DNA of 64,000 nt, taken from assembly GCA_021307315.1 (NCBI GenBank), contig JAJSPD010000111.1, positions 1 to 64,000 of the forward strand. The letters run 5' to 3'. Origin of the DNA: Bisporella sp. PMI_857. Lineage: Eukaryota > Ascomycota > Leotiomycetes > Helotiales > Helotiaceae. The notes beneath the pieces are model-generated. The model ran no database searches. It saw nothing but the letters and a program-made list of their open reading frames with translations, and had not been told where the DNA came from. Both the position numbers and the translations under genes were made by a program. Each line of letters starts with the position of its first letter. Positions within the stretch are counted from its first letter, which is position 1. Positions 30,414 through 40,505 of this stretch are shown here, one piece after another.

Positions 30414-30891
30414 TACGGAAGAACAAGAACATATGGCATCTCTACTTCTTCGGAACCGCGATAGGTCTTAGATTCTAAACATAGAAACAGTTCTCTAGTG
30501 CCTCTATATCCACTACGAGTGCCTATTGAACAAATAGAGTTGGAAGAAAGTACTCGTCAAGCCGCTATATTTGATAATTCCAATATAAAGAAACCAGGTT
30601 TCAGACGGAGACAGAGCAGTAGATATATTCATCATCATTCCTTGAACTGAGGAGGAGAGTTGTCGTTGTCAGACGGTCAAATATTGAAGCTCCGGCCAAG
30701 ACGCCAAAAAATCTTGAGTGGCTGGACTCCCGAAGATTTGTACGTGGATCGTACGTACAACATCACGCCTCCAAACTCTCTACATATTTATCGACGACCA
30801 CAACTGATATTCCACGATGATATCGATATCAAGAAACGAGAAACTTAGCGATGGATGAGAGTGTGCATCGAACGGGCTTCCCTTGCCCGCT
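30414..30891. other. Intergenic, nothing recognised
   Basis: A 62-residue frame at 30660-30848 has no known pattern. Confidence 0.35.
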
Positions 30892-32022
30892 ATGCTTCCT
30901 CCACCAACCCTAACCTTCACGATCCCCTCAATCGAAGATGATGTAGTCATCCAATGCCGCGTGTATCATCCCACTTGTCTTGTACCGACTTCAATCTCGC
31001 AGATATCAGGATGGAGAAAGAGGGCTGCTATTGTTGCACATCCGTATGCGCCGTTGGGAGGCTCATATGATGATCCAATTGTGGATATCGTAGCGGCTAC
31101 GATTCTCAAGCAGGGTTTTGTAGTTGGGACATTCAACTTTCGGTTAGTATAATACACGTAATGTGCATGGAAGTTATATAATTGCTGACTGTGGTTGTGT
31201 AGCGGTGCAGGCACTTCCAAAGAGAGAACATCATGGCAGTCGAGGGCGGAGCAGAATGATCACATATCATTCATTGCGTTCATGATATGCTACATCCATC
31301 ACCTCAAACCACCAGCACTTCCAGTCGGCTTCCCCAAGCCCTCGAGTCCTGTACCATCCCACGCCCTTCCAGAACCACACCCTCGCGAACCATTGTCTCC
31401 ATCATTCAATCGTTCTGTATCCACGAACATACCAGCTTTCAACGTGGAGGAAGGAGGACATCCGCAGGCTCGATTACGTATAGCTGGCTATTCCTACGGA
31501 GCTCTGATCGCAGCCCACCTCCCACCGATAATCAGCTCCCTAATAAGCCCCTTCCAAAACCCGCTCCCCGGCTCCCCACACGCGGAAATTTGACTACGAG
31601 CCCAATGCCTCGCTGCCCAACAACACAATGTTATGACCACACAGGCAAATGGCTGCTTCAAGACACTGCTCCCCGTCCACACAAACGAGGACGTTCGATC
31701 CATGACGAAGATGGTCTCTCGAATCCGAAGACTCGGAAAACAAGCGAGAATGGTAAGAATGGGAGGAGAAGAAGATTTACGTCGAGCAAGTCATGATTCC
31801 TATCGTCTGAGGAATTCATTTGCTATTGAGACTCCAGAACGGGTGAGGAAGAGTATCGATCGGGTATGGCCTATCGCGAGATCTCAGAACCGGTTTTCGC
31901 CTAGGAGACAGGGGAGCCATGACTCGATTTCTTCATATAAAAGTGCGAAGAAGGGTTCTGATTCTTCATTGGAACATATCACACCTCCTTCTACAGGAAA
32001 GGAAAACGAGAAAGATTGCTGA
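30892..32022 (+). pseudogene. Alpha/beta-hydrolase pseudogene
   Basis: Exon 1 30892-31142, intron 31143-31202 (GTTAGT...GCTGACT...GTGTAG), exon 2 from 31203. Features: AAIVAHPYAPLGGSYDDPIV (strand and oxyanion-type HPYAPLGG), FNFRGAGTS, and the nucleophile elbow GYSYG in RIAGYSYGALIAAHLPPI. A TGA at 31591-31593 interrupts the frame after PHAEI, and coding character resumes at once in the same frame (LRAQCLAAQQHNVMT) up to 32022; CGA to TGA would explain it. The premature stop removes the region expected to hold the catalytic Asp/His, so the product is probably inactive. Confidence 0.68.
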
Positions 32023-32545
32023 CAGGTCTCCGGCAGGGACGCGACTGCCACAGCCATTGTATACCGCGTATCGCACTCGATATGGATCTTCTTGTATGCA
32101 AAGCCACAGATCGTCGATGACGGCATACTCGCTTTCCATATCTTAGGGTGTCTTCAAACGAAGTTTCCAAAGATGCGTATCGTGCTCGTGCGTGAGAAGC
32201 AATTCGGTAACTATGTCATCGAGGAGCTATGTGGACAGAAAATCGATACAGAGGCAGAGGTTTTCGAGATCTTTCCAACGTTTCGTCACTTTGGCAAAGG
32301 TATTGTTCTGAGCTGATTGAAGAATTCCCTGGAAGGTAAGTTTGACATGCCACTTGCGGTCAAGAGAGTCAAGAACAAAATTCAACCACCGTTTCTTAGG
32401 CTCTGATCCCCTTCCATCCGTCTCTTCTTTGTATGTCTTTAGCGAAAAGCAAATCGACCATGAGGCTAGGCTTGGAGTCGTAGACATGGCGAGAAGAACA
32501 ATGGCTCTCTTGGATATTGTAGATAAATTAGAAATGAGTGGGTGA
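32023..32545 (+). pseudogene. Further coding debris after the hydrolase
   Basis: Two protein-like stretches, one around 32089-32316 (IVDDGILAFHILGCLQTKFP, MRIVLVREKQFGNYVIEEL) and one at 32342-32545 (DPLPSVSSLYVFSEKQIDHE, VVDMARRTMALLDIV), lie in different frames. They may be one decayed gene of unknown family or a continuation of the pseudogene upstream. Confidence 0.3.
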
Positions 32546-32690
32546 TTTTTCGTGCCTGACCAACCTGCTGGCCAGGCATCACAATCGTTACTAAGCTGGA
32601 TGTGGCGCACCCGGCGCCACGAGCCTCCAGCTTCCAGCCACTGTTAGCCTTACAGTAGGTTTTGCGAACGAGATTATGGCATAAATATTC

Positions 32691-32967
32691 GGCGAGTGAT
32701 ACACGACCTCCCCCCCCCCCTGTCTTTCCCCAGTTTTCTTATGATTTTGCAAAGTGTCATGTGATTATTTTTTTAAAAAAAGTTACAATTTCAACTAAGT
32801 AAATAAAGTCAACGGTTAGGGTTAGTTTCGGGGGGGTTGGGGGGTGTCCGACCCCCCATATTAGAGTATATTGTAGCAAAAAGTTGAAGTTGAAGTTGAA
32901 AGTTGAAGATGACAAGGGGGGGGAGGGTCGTGTAGTAAGCAGGGGGGGAGGTCGTGTATCACTCGCC
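32691..32967. mobile_element. Mutator-type MITE with 9-bp target duplication
   Basis: 277 bp with inverted ends GGCGAGTGATACACGACC followed by a C-run (inverse at the right end). It is flanked by identical 9-mers taaatattc at 32682-32690 and 32968-32976; nine bases is the duplication length of Mutator-like elements. The interior has poly-C/poly-G runs and GTTGAA repeats (32884-32909), no coding capacity. Confidence 0.87.
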
Positions 32968-32976
32968 TAAATATTC

Positions 32977-33463
32977 GGGCGTGAGGGGTTGTTTTGCTCC
33001 AGACCTAATATCGTTAGTCGCTTCCATGGGAAGTCCTGATCGGCGTGGCGATCCTGCATGGATTTGCACGCCACCGCAGCCATAAGGCTGAGGACGATTC
33101 GCCGCATGGTTGTGAGGTATTATAGCGCGGATACAACCCTTTGATATATATTAAAACAGTAAGAGCTCGGTGGTGGAGTTTTATTAGAGGAATCCGATTG
33201 CACCATAAAAAAGTACTCTCTGCCAACCAGGGGCAAGAGCAACGACATGCATATAATTTTCTAGTAAGAGGGTTCTAGGGTGCCTAGGAGTGGCTATAGA
33301 ACATAAATTTCAGGATATTTTAAGAGATATATAGTTGTGCATAGATTTTGAAATACTTGAAGTTAAAGTTCCTATTACTTTTTCCTGCACACAGGGTTTT
33401 CCGGCACACAGGGGTGGACGTTATATGAATTGATTTATGGTAGATCCCAATTCATCTGTATCG
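32977..33463 (-). pseudogene. Worn gene fragment related to 21470-21909
   Basis: Minus-strand coding debris (SLMAAVACKSMQDRHADQDF, KSMHNYISLKIS) matches the order of segments at 21060-21790. Stops and frameshifts throughout. The parent family is not recognised. Confidence 0.33.
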
Positions 33464-33994
33464 TTAAAGTATTCTCCTTTTTTGCCATGTAGCCAACAGT
33501 TGTACTACCCCCTGATGTCCTTTTTTCTCTGCTTTTTGCCGCGCTGTGTTTTTCCCGCCACCGAGCGCCGTAATATCCGCCCCTCCATCTAGCAATAGCT
33601 TCACCACCCCTTCATGCCCCATATTCGCCGCGCTATGTAAGGGCATATTTTTATTTGCATTTCTGACATTAACATCCGCGCCTCTATCAAGTAGAAGCTG
33701 CACCACTGCTTCATGCCCCCACCAGGCTGCCTCGCCCAATGCTGTGCTCTTAATACCGTCGGCCTTTGTATCAATCTCGGCGCCCCTATCCAGCAGTAGT
33801 TCCACTACCTCTTTGTACCCTTTCTTTGCTGCTTCGTGCAGCGCCGTCATCCTTTTTTCATTTTTTGCGTTGATGTCCGCCCCTTTGTCTAATAAAACCT
33901 TGACTTCTTTTATATCTCTATTGACAACTGCTTTGTGCAGTGCCGTTATTGTGATGTCTGCTTTTCTATTTAATGAGACTTTGACTTCTTTCAT
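33464..33994 (-). CDS. Ankyrin-repeat protein (downstream part of the ankyrin locus)
   Basis: 176 residues of consecutive ankyrin repeats with ITALHKAVVNRDIKEVKVLL, DKGADINAKNEKRMTALHEA, LLLDRGAEIDTK and GADVNVRNANKNMPLHSAAN. The open frame extends upstream of ATG 33994 through AIDNSHMKEV and so overlaps the end of the larger ankyrin frame at 33966-35291. The last repeats become Lys-rich (RQKAEKKGHQGVVQLL) and the protein ends RRIL. Probably the C-terminal half of one gene that also includes 33966-35291. A frame-restoring intron was looked for (CTAAC...TTTCAG at about 34005-34030), but the phases tested do not close, so a frameshift is equally possible. Confidence 0.75.
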   Translation of the reverse strand: MKEVKVSLNRKADITITALHKAVVNRDIKEVKVLLDKGADINAKNEKRMTALHEAAKKGYKEVVELLLDRGAEIDTKADGIKSTALGEAAWWGHEAVVQLLLDRGADVNVRNANKNMPLHSAANMGHEGVVKLLLDGGADITALGGGKNTARQKAEKKGHQGVVQLLATWQKRRIL

Positions 33995-35291
33995 ATGCGA
34001 GTTGTCGATAGCTCTGAAAGCGTAGGTTAGAGTTTCGAGTACATAATATACGACCTGGGTGAACTAACTGATTACTACTCCTATCCCTCTCCTCCATTAT
34101 TGCACCATTCTTGATCAAAATCTCTGCTATCTGCTTAGTAGCCTTACGCAATGGAGTTTCGCCTTTATGGTTCCTGGAATTGACTTCGGCGCCGCCTGCG
34201 AGCAAAATCTCAACCATTTTTATGGTGCTGCTTTCAGATTGGCTTCTGAGTATTCCTTCGCGACGACCGAACGTGGCAAAGTGCAGTGGCCGGTCTCCAT
34301 ACTGATCTGGGGCTTCAATGTCGGCGCCTCTTGACAATAGTAGCTCTACAACCTCGTGCTTTCCTAGTTCAATTGCTCTGTGCAAAGCAGCGGTGGCCTT
34401 GTCGATTCTGGCTCCATGATCCAGCAAGAACTTTAGCATTTCGGTGTCTCCGTCTCTGGCTGCGTAAAATGTTGCTGGTTGTTGCCTTTCATTTTCGTAA
34501 TTCAGGTCCGCACCATATTCTACCAGAAGTCTCAAAATATCCCAAGGTCTTCTCTTTCTAGTTTTCAGGATAACGAGTTGTTGGAACAAAGGGTACTTGA
34601 GAGTGCCACATTCCAGATTAACATTTGCGCCGTAGTCCAACAACATCTTCACCGTTTCTAAATGCCCTTCATCGCCGGCCATGAACAATGCACTGCCGCA
34701 ATTTTCATGGTCTTCCGTACTACGCCCATACTCACCTTTAGTGTAAGCGTTGACGTTTGCCTTTTTCTCCAGGAGAATACGCACGACGTTCACGTGGCCA
34801 TTCCTTGCCGCCCACCACAGTGGTGTCTGACCGTGATCGTCCTTTGCGTCTATTACCACGGTTTCGGAGCATAGCAGCAGCTGAACCACTTCAGCGTGAC
34901 CCTTCTCTGCGGCCCAGAATAGAGGTGTACGGCCGCCCTTGTCCCTTGCATTGAGATCCACGGGCTGTTTCAGCAACTCCTGTACAATTCCAAGATGCCC
35001 TTTCTCCGCAGCCCATGAGAGCGGTGTCTGTCCGTTGCCATCTTTCAGATCCGCGTTTGCCCCATAATGAAGGAGCTGTCGCACAATGGATTCATGGCCG
35101 CGTTCAGTCGCCCATGACAGCGGAGACTGGCGATACACCAGATCCTGGAAATTCACATCGACAACGGTGGTTTCTAGGATATGCTGCACAGCTTCGTCGT
35201 GACCGCTGGCCGCCGCCTGTAATAGCGGGCTCCAAGAATCCTCGTTGATTTCCAGTCCCTGTTTGGCAAGGATGGCTCTTATTCCTTCCAT
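33966..35291 (-). CDS. Ankyrin-repeat protein, about 11 repeats
   Basis: ATG at 35291 (MEGIRAILAKQGLEINEDSW), 441 residues. Repeats are well formed: TPLSWAAEKGHLGIVQELL, TPLFWAAEKGHAEVVQLLL, TPLWWAARNGHVNVVRILL, ALHRAIELGKHEVVELLLSR, with GAD/GAN-type hairpins between. The last 40 residues (after MEERDRSSN) lose the repeat pattern, which is where an intron or frameshift must be if the gene continues into 33464-33994. No signal peptide; likely a cytosolic interaction scaffold. It is transcribed divergently from the HET-like gene at 35833, with 541 bp between start codons. Confidence 0.85.
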   Translation of the reverse strand: MEGIRAILAKQGLEINEDSWSPLLQAAASGHDEAVQHILETTVVDVNFQDLVYRQSPLSWATERGHESIVRQLLHYGANADLKDGNGQTPLSWAAEKGHLGIVQELLKQPVDLNARDKGGRTPLFWAAEKGHAEVVQLLLCSETVVIDAKDDHGQTPLWWAARNGHVNVVRILLEKKANVNAYTKGEYGRSTEDHENCGSALFMAGDEGHLETVKMLLDYGANVNLECGTLKYPLFQQLVILKTRKRRPWDILRLLVEYGADLNYENERQQPATFYAARDGDTEMLKFLLDHGARIDKATAALHRAIELGKHEVVELLLSRGADIEAPDQYGDRPLHFATFGRREGILRSQSESSTIKMVEILLAGGAEVNSRNHKGETPLRKATKQIAEILIKNGAIMEERDRSSNQLVHPGRILCTRNSNLRFQSYRQLAYERSQSLIK

Positions 35292-35832
35292 ACTCTTAAA
35301 TTTATTGCTTCTCGTTTCTACTCAATTGTATTTTTCGATTTGTATCAACTAAATACATGAGTAGGAAAAGGTCCTGACGCGACGTACTGTATCTGTCGTA
35401 TGGAAGGTGAGTGGTGTGCTGACAGGTGATGTGGTGGGGTGCCAACATTATATTGCAGCGATCATCTGGTCCTATACGACTAATAATAAAATATGTCTCC
35501 TGATCCAAGAGCTTTTTCGGCGATAATGGTCGGAAGAACTGCACAATGCATATATTAACTTCCGTTTCTGGCTAGGTAATATATGCTTTTCAGCAGCAGT
35601 TGCATAAAGCGTGGCTGGCTAGATGCAATGCAAATCGCGTAAAAGGACCGTTTTAGGCCTAGTCTCCATTGCATGGCAGTCCATCTACTCAGCCATACAA
35701 GAACTTAACGAAGTAAAAACAATGTGGAGGGGACAGGATACGTTCTGTCAACCCAGATCGTGGAACAAGTAAGAGCAGCTCTAAGAATTCGTCCAGCAAG
35801 AGCATTGTTAGGTTACCGGCTGAAGGCTACAG
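35292..35832. other. Divergent intergenic region between ankyrin and HET-like genes
   Basis: 541 bp holding both presumed promoters. No specific motif could be assigned; no TE end seen. Confidence 0.45.
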
Positions 35833-38386
35833 ATGGATCATTTAGACATACCGGACGGCGCCGACCCGCTTCTCATTCCTCTCTGTACCAACGATTACGA
35901 TGGTGATGACTTTTTTGGTTATCCAGAACGACAAGGCTGGTCGGAGAGGGATGGAGTAATTGACTTCTCCGATAAACATTCTCAATCCGCACATATTGAA
36001 GCATTTTTGCAAAACTGGTTGTACTTTGGCTGCTTATTATCCATCTTGAAACTTGTTGGCATTGAAGCAAGTTGCTCTGACTTCATCCGGACGACTCCCG
36101 AGGGGAAACAAGTCGTGACAACAAAGTCCTTGGCTGGGTTTCTTGTTGAATGGAAGAAGAAAGAAGACTTTGACCATCAACTTGACCTGTATGAGGCCAA
36201 ACATGGGAGTCAGGACTATCTTTGGCCTGGTGAGCAACACCGGCGCTTAGGAGGGCGACGCGACCGTGGAAAAACAATCGTGGCCATCTTGAATAAAGTC
36301 GCTGAGTACGCTGACGTATACTGCGCCAATGCTGTTACGGATCCAGATTTAACTTCTCAGAGTCCTTTATCCACCAAGACAGCCTTCTCAATTATGTTTC
36401 TGCTTAAGGAACTTTGCTCAACCGCTGAAGAGCTATATCCAACCGAGAAGAAATTTAAACATCCCAGCACGAAGTCGATTAAGAGCAGGTGGCATAGGTG
36501 GGTTACAGAACGCATGGTGAAATCAGGATGGTGCCCGCTAGAACTCGAAGCTCTCCTGTCCGATTGCGACATCAACATTCAGTACTACTTTGCCTTTCTA
36601 CCTTCGCCACGCTGGGGCATGGATCATTCAGCTTGCGACAGAAACGCTTGCCGCCGAAAGCATATTAAAAATGTTGCCTATAGTACTAAACACCGTGAGG
36701 GTTGCAACACATGCGAAATGGTGACGGTATCAGACAAGATGTCTTCAATTGTCAGCAAGGATAAGACTCCTCTTCTCTCGTGGCGTAAGCTTGAAGGCAG
36801 CGAAGATTTTAAGTTGGAAGTTGTTGAATATGACCCCTCGTCTAGAGAAAACTATGTGGCCATCTCGCATGTGTAAGTAGTCCCTGACTCTCTACTCTCA
36901 TTTCCTATGTACAAGGTAAGCTAATCGAGATGCTTTATATAGGTGGTCCGACGGGATGGGAAACGAGACGGCAAACTCTCTTCCCCGGTGCCAGCTTACG
37001 AATATACAGAATATGGTCAACAGGCTGTATGCGAGGAAACGAAAAGAAAACCATCTTATCTCAGTCATTGGGCCGACAAATCCTTTCATCAAATCTTCAG
37101 AGTCAAACTCGAAGCAAAAGGAATCTATGCCTAATAGTCCCCAATCTGTAAATAGGTTCTGGATGGATACATTGTGCGTCCCGGTTGACAAGTATGATCT
37201 GCGCAAGATGGCAATCAGTCGGATGAGGACCATTTACACAGAAGCACATAGAATTCTTGTGCTGGACTCTTGGATCCGAAGTCTCTGCCGCACGGCCTCG
37301 CAAAACGAAATAGGAGCCTGTCTGTTTCTCTCTAACTGGCAAAGCCGCCTGTGGACATTCCACGAAGGCCTGTTAGCACGGAATCTCTTCTTTCAGTTCA
37401 AGGACGGACCAACATCTATCAGTGATCTCAAAAGAAATTCTGCCAAAGAACATAAGGGAAATGACGGAAAGGTCGTAAGGAAATTTGGGTCTAAGCTTTT
37501 AGGACGGATCCCGATGTTCGACTTTAATCTTGGCAACCCTACAATGAAGAATTGGACGACCAAAAAGGAAAGACTTTTTCACTACATTAAACCGCTTAGA
37601 TCCCGCAGCACTACTAATAAAGCTGACGAGACACTTTGCCTTGCAACACTTTTAGATATAAACCCAGAACCTCTTCTTAGTATCAAAAAAAAGCCAAAAG
37701 CATTACGCAACGACTGGACGAACGAGCAAGAAGAATCCGAAGACGAGCGGATTTACGAAGAGAGAATGGCTTTGTTTCTTTGGATGGTTGGCGATCTGGG
37801 ACCAACCATTATATTTAACGCCCTCCCAAGGCTTTCGGTACGTGGTTTTCAATGGGCTCCAAGAACGTTCATAGGCAATAAGACGGATGGCCCCAGTATT
37901 TATCAAGAGGCGGAGCATCTTTGGTTACGCTTTCCACACCTTTCCGGAGGGAAAGTGCTTAGATCCGGAGGGATTCTAGTCACAACGCCAGGGGCTCGGC
38001 TCGAGATTCTAGAAATCCCTAATAGTTCTGATGTTATTAGCACCCTCGTGGCGAGCCTCAGGGAGGCTGGCTCTACTCGGTATTGTGTCATCAAGCCAGG
38101 TATGGGAGAATCCGCTGAATTCCCACCATGGCAAGCAAGCGCCCAATATAGGATTCTTTGTGAAGCACCGATTAATTCGGGTGAAGAAATCAAAGCAGCT
38201 ATCCTTGTTATGGTAGATGATTCTACAACAAAGACTGACGAAGAAGGAGGGTGGCTGAAGGTTATTCATATCTGTCGAATTAAGATATCTTTTGTCGACG
38301 CAGTAACATTGACCTCCGGAGACGGGCACGTTATATTGGCTAGATTTTTGGATGTGGTGAAGAAACGTAATTGGTGCGTTTTGTAA
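35833..38386 (+). CDS. HET-like protein of the YVAISHVWSDG type
   Basis: Exons 35833-36872 and 36943-38386, with a 70-bp intron (GTAAGT...GCTAATCG...ATATAG) that closes phase exactly, give 827 residues. The intron interrupts the HET core: YVAISHV at residue 341, then WSDGMGNETANSLPRCQL after the junction. Later conserved pieces are RFWMDTLCVPV at about 418, an RKMAISRMRTIYTEAHRILVL block, and LSNWQSRLWTFHEGLLARNL. A Cys/His cluster (DHSACDRNACRRKH, GCNTCE) sits just before the core, possibly metal-binding. The C-terminal 400 residues have no named domain. Intact. The expected role is in allorecognition or stress cell death, inferred from the family. Confidence 0.82.
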
Positions 38387-38562
38387 AGAATTGCCAAACA
38401 TTACTTATTTGCCCATATCTCGTATTAGGTTCACAAAATATTGAAAAATCACAGTTTGAACCTAATTATTTCGGCTATAGAGCACCTGCTACTAAATCAT
38501 ACTTATAGATTTCTACACGCATCGACAGTTTCCTGGTCAGAACATGCAAACTAATAACTATG

Positions 38563-38970
38563 TCAAGCCAAATTCACGCCTTGCTCCAATGGAGCCAGAC
38601 AATCCGGCCGTGTGCCATGCTTATTCGCATTTTTTCTTGCATCTAGAGCGGCACGCCAGAAGGCGATATCCTCCGGGTCTTTTACACGCAAGGATCCAGG
38701 AAAAAGGGTGTCGAGGAGTGCGGTGCCTACCAATGGATAACGTACCTCGACCTGCTTCAGGACGTCGGCCACAAATTTCCCACTTATCATATCAATTTTA
38801 CTACCTGGTGCGTTGTCAGCCACAATATGCATTTCTTACCCTGGCCGTGCATGCTCTTCCACACCACCCTCTTCAATAACTTCGGCCTTGAAATTTTCGA
38901 GCTGAAAGCCGAGCTGAAAACTCAACCGCAGGTAATATTGAATCGGGCGCTTAGATATTTGAGCTGAAGC
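38563..38970 (-). pseudogene. Partial conserved fungal gene, broken
   Basis: Minus strand: NFKAEVIEEGGVEEHARPG, then a TAA, then EMHIVADNAPGSKIDMISGK, TALLDTLFPGSLRVKDPEDI and FWRAALDAR. All are in one frame except that the TAA splits it, where CAA or GAA is likely. It has a conserved-protein look, but I cannot name the family, and the start is missing. Confidence 0.38.
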
Positions 38971-39058
38971 CGTTGCTGATAGTATTAAAGCCGCGTTGGT
39001 CTGCGAGGAAGATTATGACTCGGATAGACATCATTTTGATATTTAACTTCTCTCGAAC

Positions 39059-39955
39059 ATGTCACAGACGCTGCATAATGCACACTATGCCCTTCTCAAC
39101 AAGGATAGTGGACTATATCTTGCCGAGCCATCAAGTTATCGTCAAGATGCTCACCTTATTTTGAAAGATCCGGATTTTTCTCAACGGAAAGACGAGGTTT
39201 TTCAACTCGAGAATTTGACGACAAATAGCAACGGCCACTACAAGTTCAACATACGATCGAACAATGGCAATTTTTATATAGTATCGAACAGCACAGGACG
39301 TATGCTTAAAATAGAAAACGGTGCGACAGTGCTGGCCAATACCAACCTCACCACTTGGACAATGTACCAGCATTCCCATGGACCAAACAAGTAAGCCTTC
39401 ACATGTCGCTTATCATCTTCTATATAGCGTTGCCTGATGTTTTAATCTATATAGAGGTTTTTCTCAGCTTCGGGAGGACCAATTTAGTAAATATCTGGAT
39501 ATTGGCAACACTCAGGACAACAACGGCAATGACTTCGCACATTTAAGTACGCAGAACAATCGTCCTAGCCAGTTCTGGAGATTGGTTCCCATACCTCATC
39601 CACACGGGAGTCCCGTCCAAATCCACACTGCTCTCCTTCGCGCTCAGAATGAGTTTCGTTACGACTTCAGGGATCAATCCGCATCCCCGGCCCGCTCGGC
39701 GGACGGTGTCTCGAAGTATTCTGCCGCGAGTGTGGTTTCTAGTGGGCCCTATACCGGTCCCAATATTTGCCGGAATCCAACTTGTGGCATTGGTAGGTGG
39801 ATATTCCATTTGCTCCGTTACCTTGTTCCAGACTTCCACTCTCTAAAAAAGAGAGCTAACCCTTCGATTTTGTAGACCACATCTGTGATGCTGATTATTA
39901 TCGGAGGCTTCCTGCAAAACTCGCAGGGAATGATCCAGAGGAGCCGATACCATGA
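39059..39955 (+). CDS. Ricin-B-like beta-trefoil lectin-domain protein
   Basis: Three exons, 39059-39390, 39455-39792 and 39876-39955, give 249 residues with both introns in phase (GTAAGC...CTATATAG, 64 bp; GTAGGT...GCTAACC...TTGTAG, 83 bp). Residues 8-145 show three beta-trefoil-like repeats: YALLNKDSGLYLAE, YKFNIRSNNGNFYIVSNSTG and KYLDIGNTQDNNGNDFAHLS, then QFWRLVP. The C-terminal extension holds a short Cys-rich end (NICRNPTCGIDHICDADYY). No signal peptide. Such proteins bind carbohydrates; fungal members include defence lectins. No ribosome-inactivating domain is present, so there is no evidence for a toxin of that type. Confidence 0.77.
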
Positions 39956-40323
39956 AAGCCAGCGGGTTAAATGTTATATCTTACGACCCTGTTCCCTTTT
40001 CTAATATTTCACTCAGACATACCTCACCCTTCAAGGTCTCGTCGTAACTCTCGTTTGTTTACTCTCTCAGGGTGGTCCGTGCGAGCGGTCTATGGGGTAA
40101 AAATCTAGTTCGCTCCCCCCTTTCCTTCATCCTTCTTTAATTGATCGAACTATGTTTTATAGTTTTGGAAACTGTTTATCGAATTGAATATTGTTTATTG
40201 ATTTAACTGTCATGGATGGATATCCTGACTTGACTGTATGTAGTCAGTATTTAGCTAGACCCCCTTGGTGTGCCTTTATCAGTCAGTCAACACACACAAT
40301 ACACGCATATTTACATGCCTAAC
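39956..40323. other. Intergenic, nothing recognised
   Basis: 3' region of the lectin gene up to the LTR insertion site. Confidence 0.4.
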
Positions 40324-40505
40324 TATCGGAATACCTACCACGTAGCAAAAGGCGTAGTAGCTGTGACTACGCTCTTGCTTGTATGGTTTTGATATTCGTT
40401 GATTCTTCTAAGCTACGGCCTATTGCTAGGTAGTTATATAGATGGTAGAGGACCCACAATCCTTGCGATATGGAACGCGTGAAGCTATGTACATGCATTC
40501 CAACA
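40324..40505 (+). mobile_element. Solo LTR, family LTR-4, with target duplication
   Basis: 182 bp, TATCGGAATACCTACC (TGTCGG in other copies) to GCATTCCAACA. Flanked by ctaac on both sides (40319-40323, 40506-40510). Confidence 0.93.

Noticed and set aside
39059..39955. Ricin-type toxin
   Set aside because: Only the lectin-like beta-trefoil is present; there is no ribosome-inactivating chain and no signal peptide.
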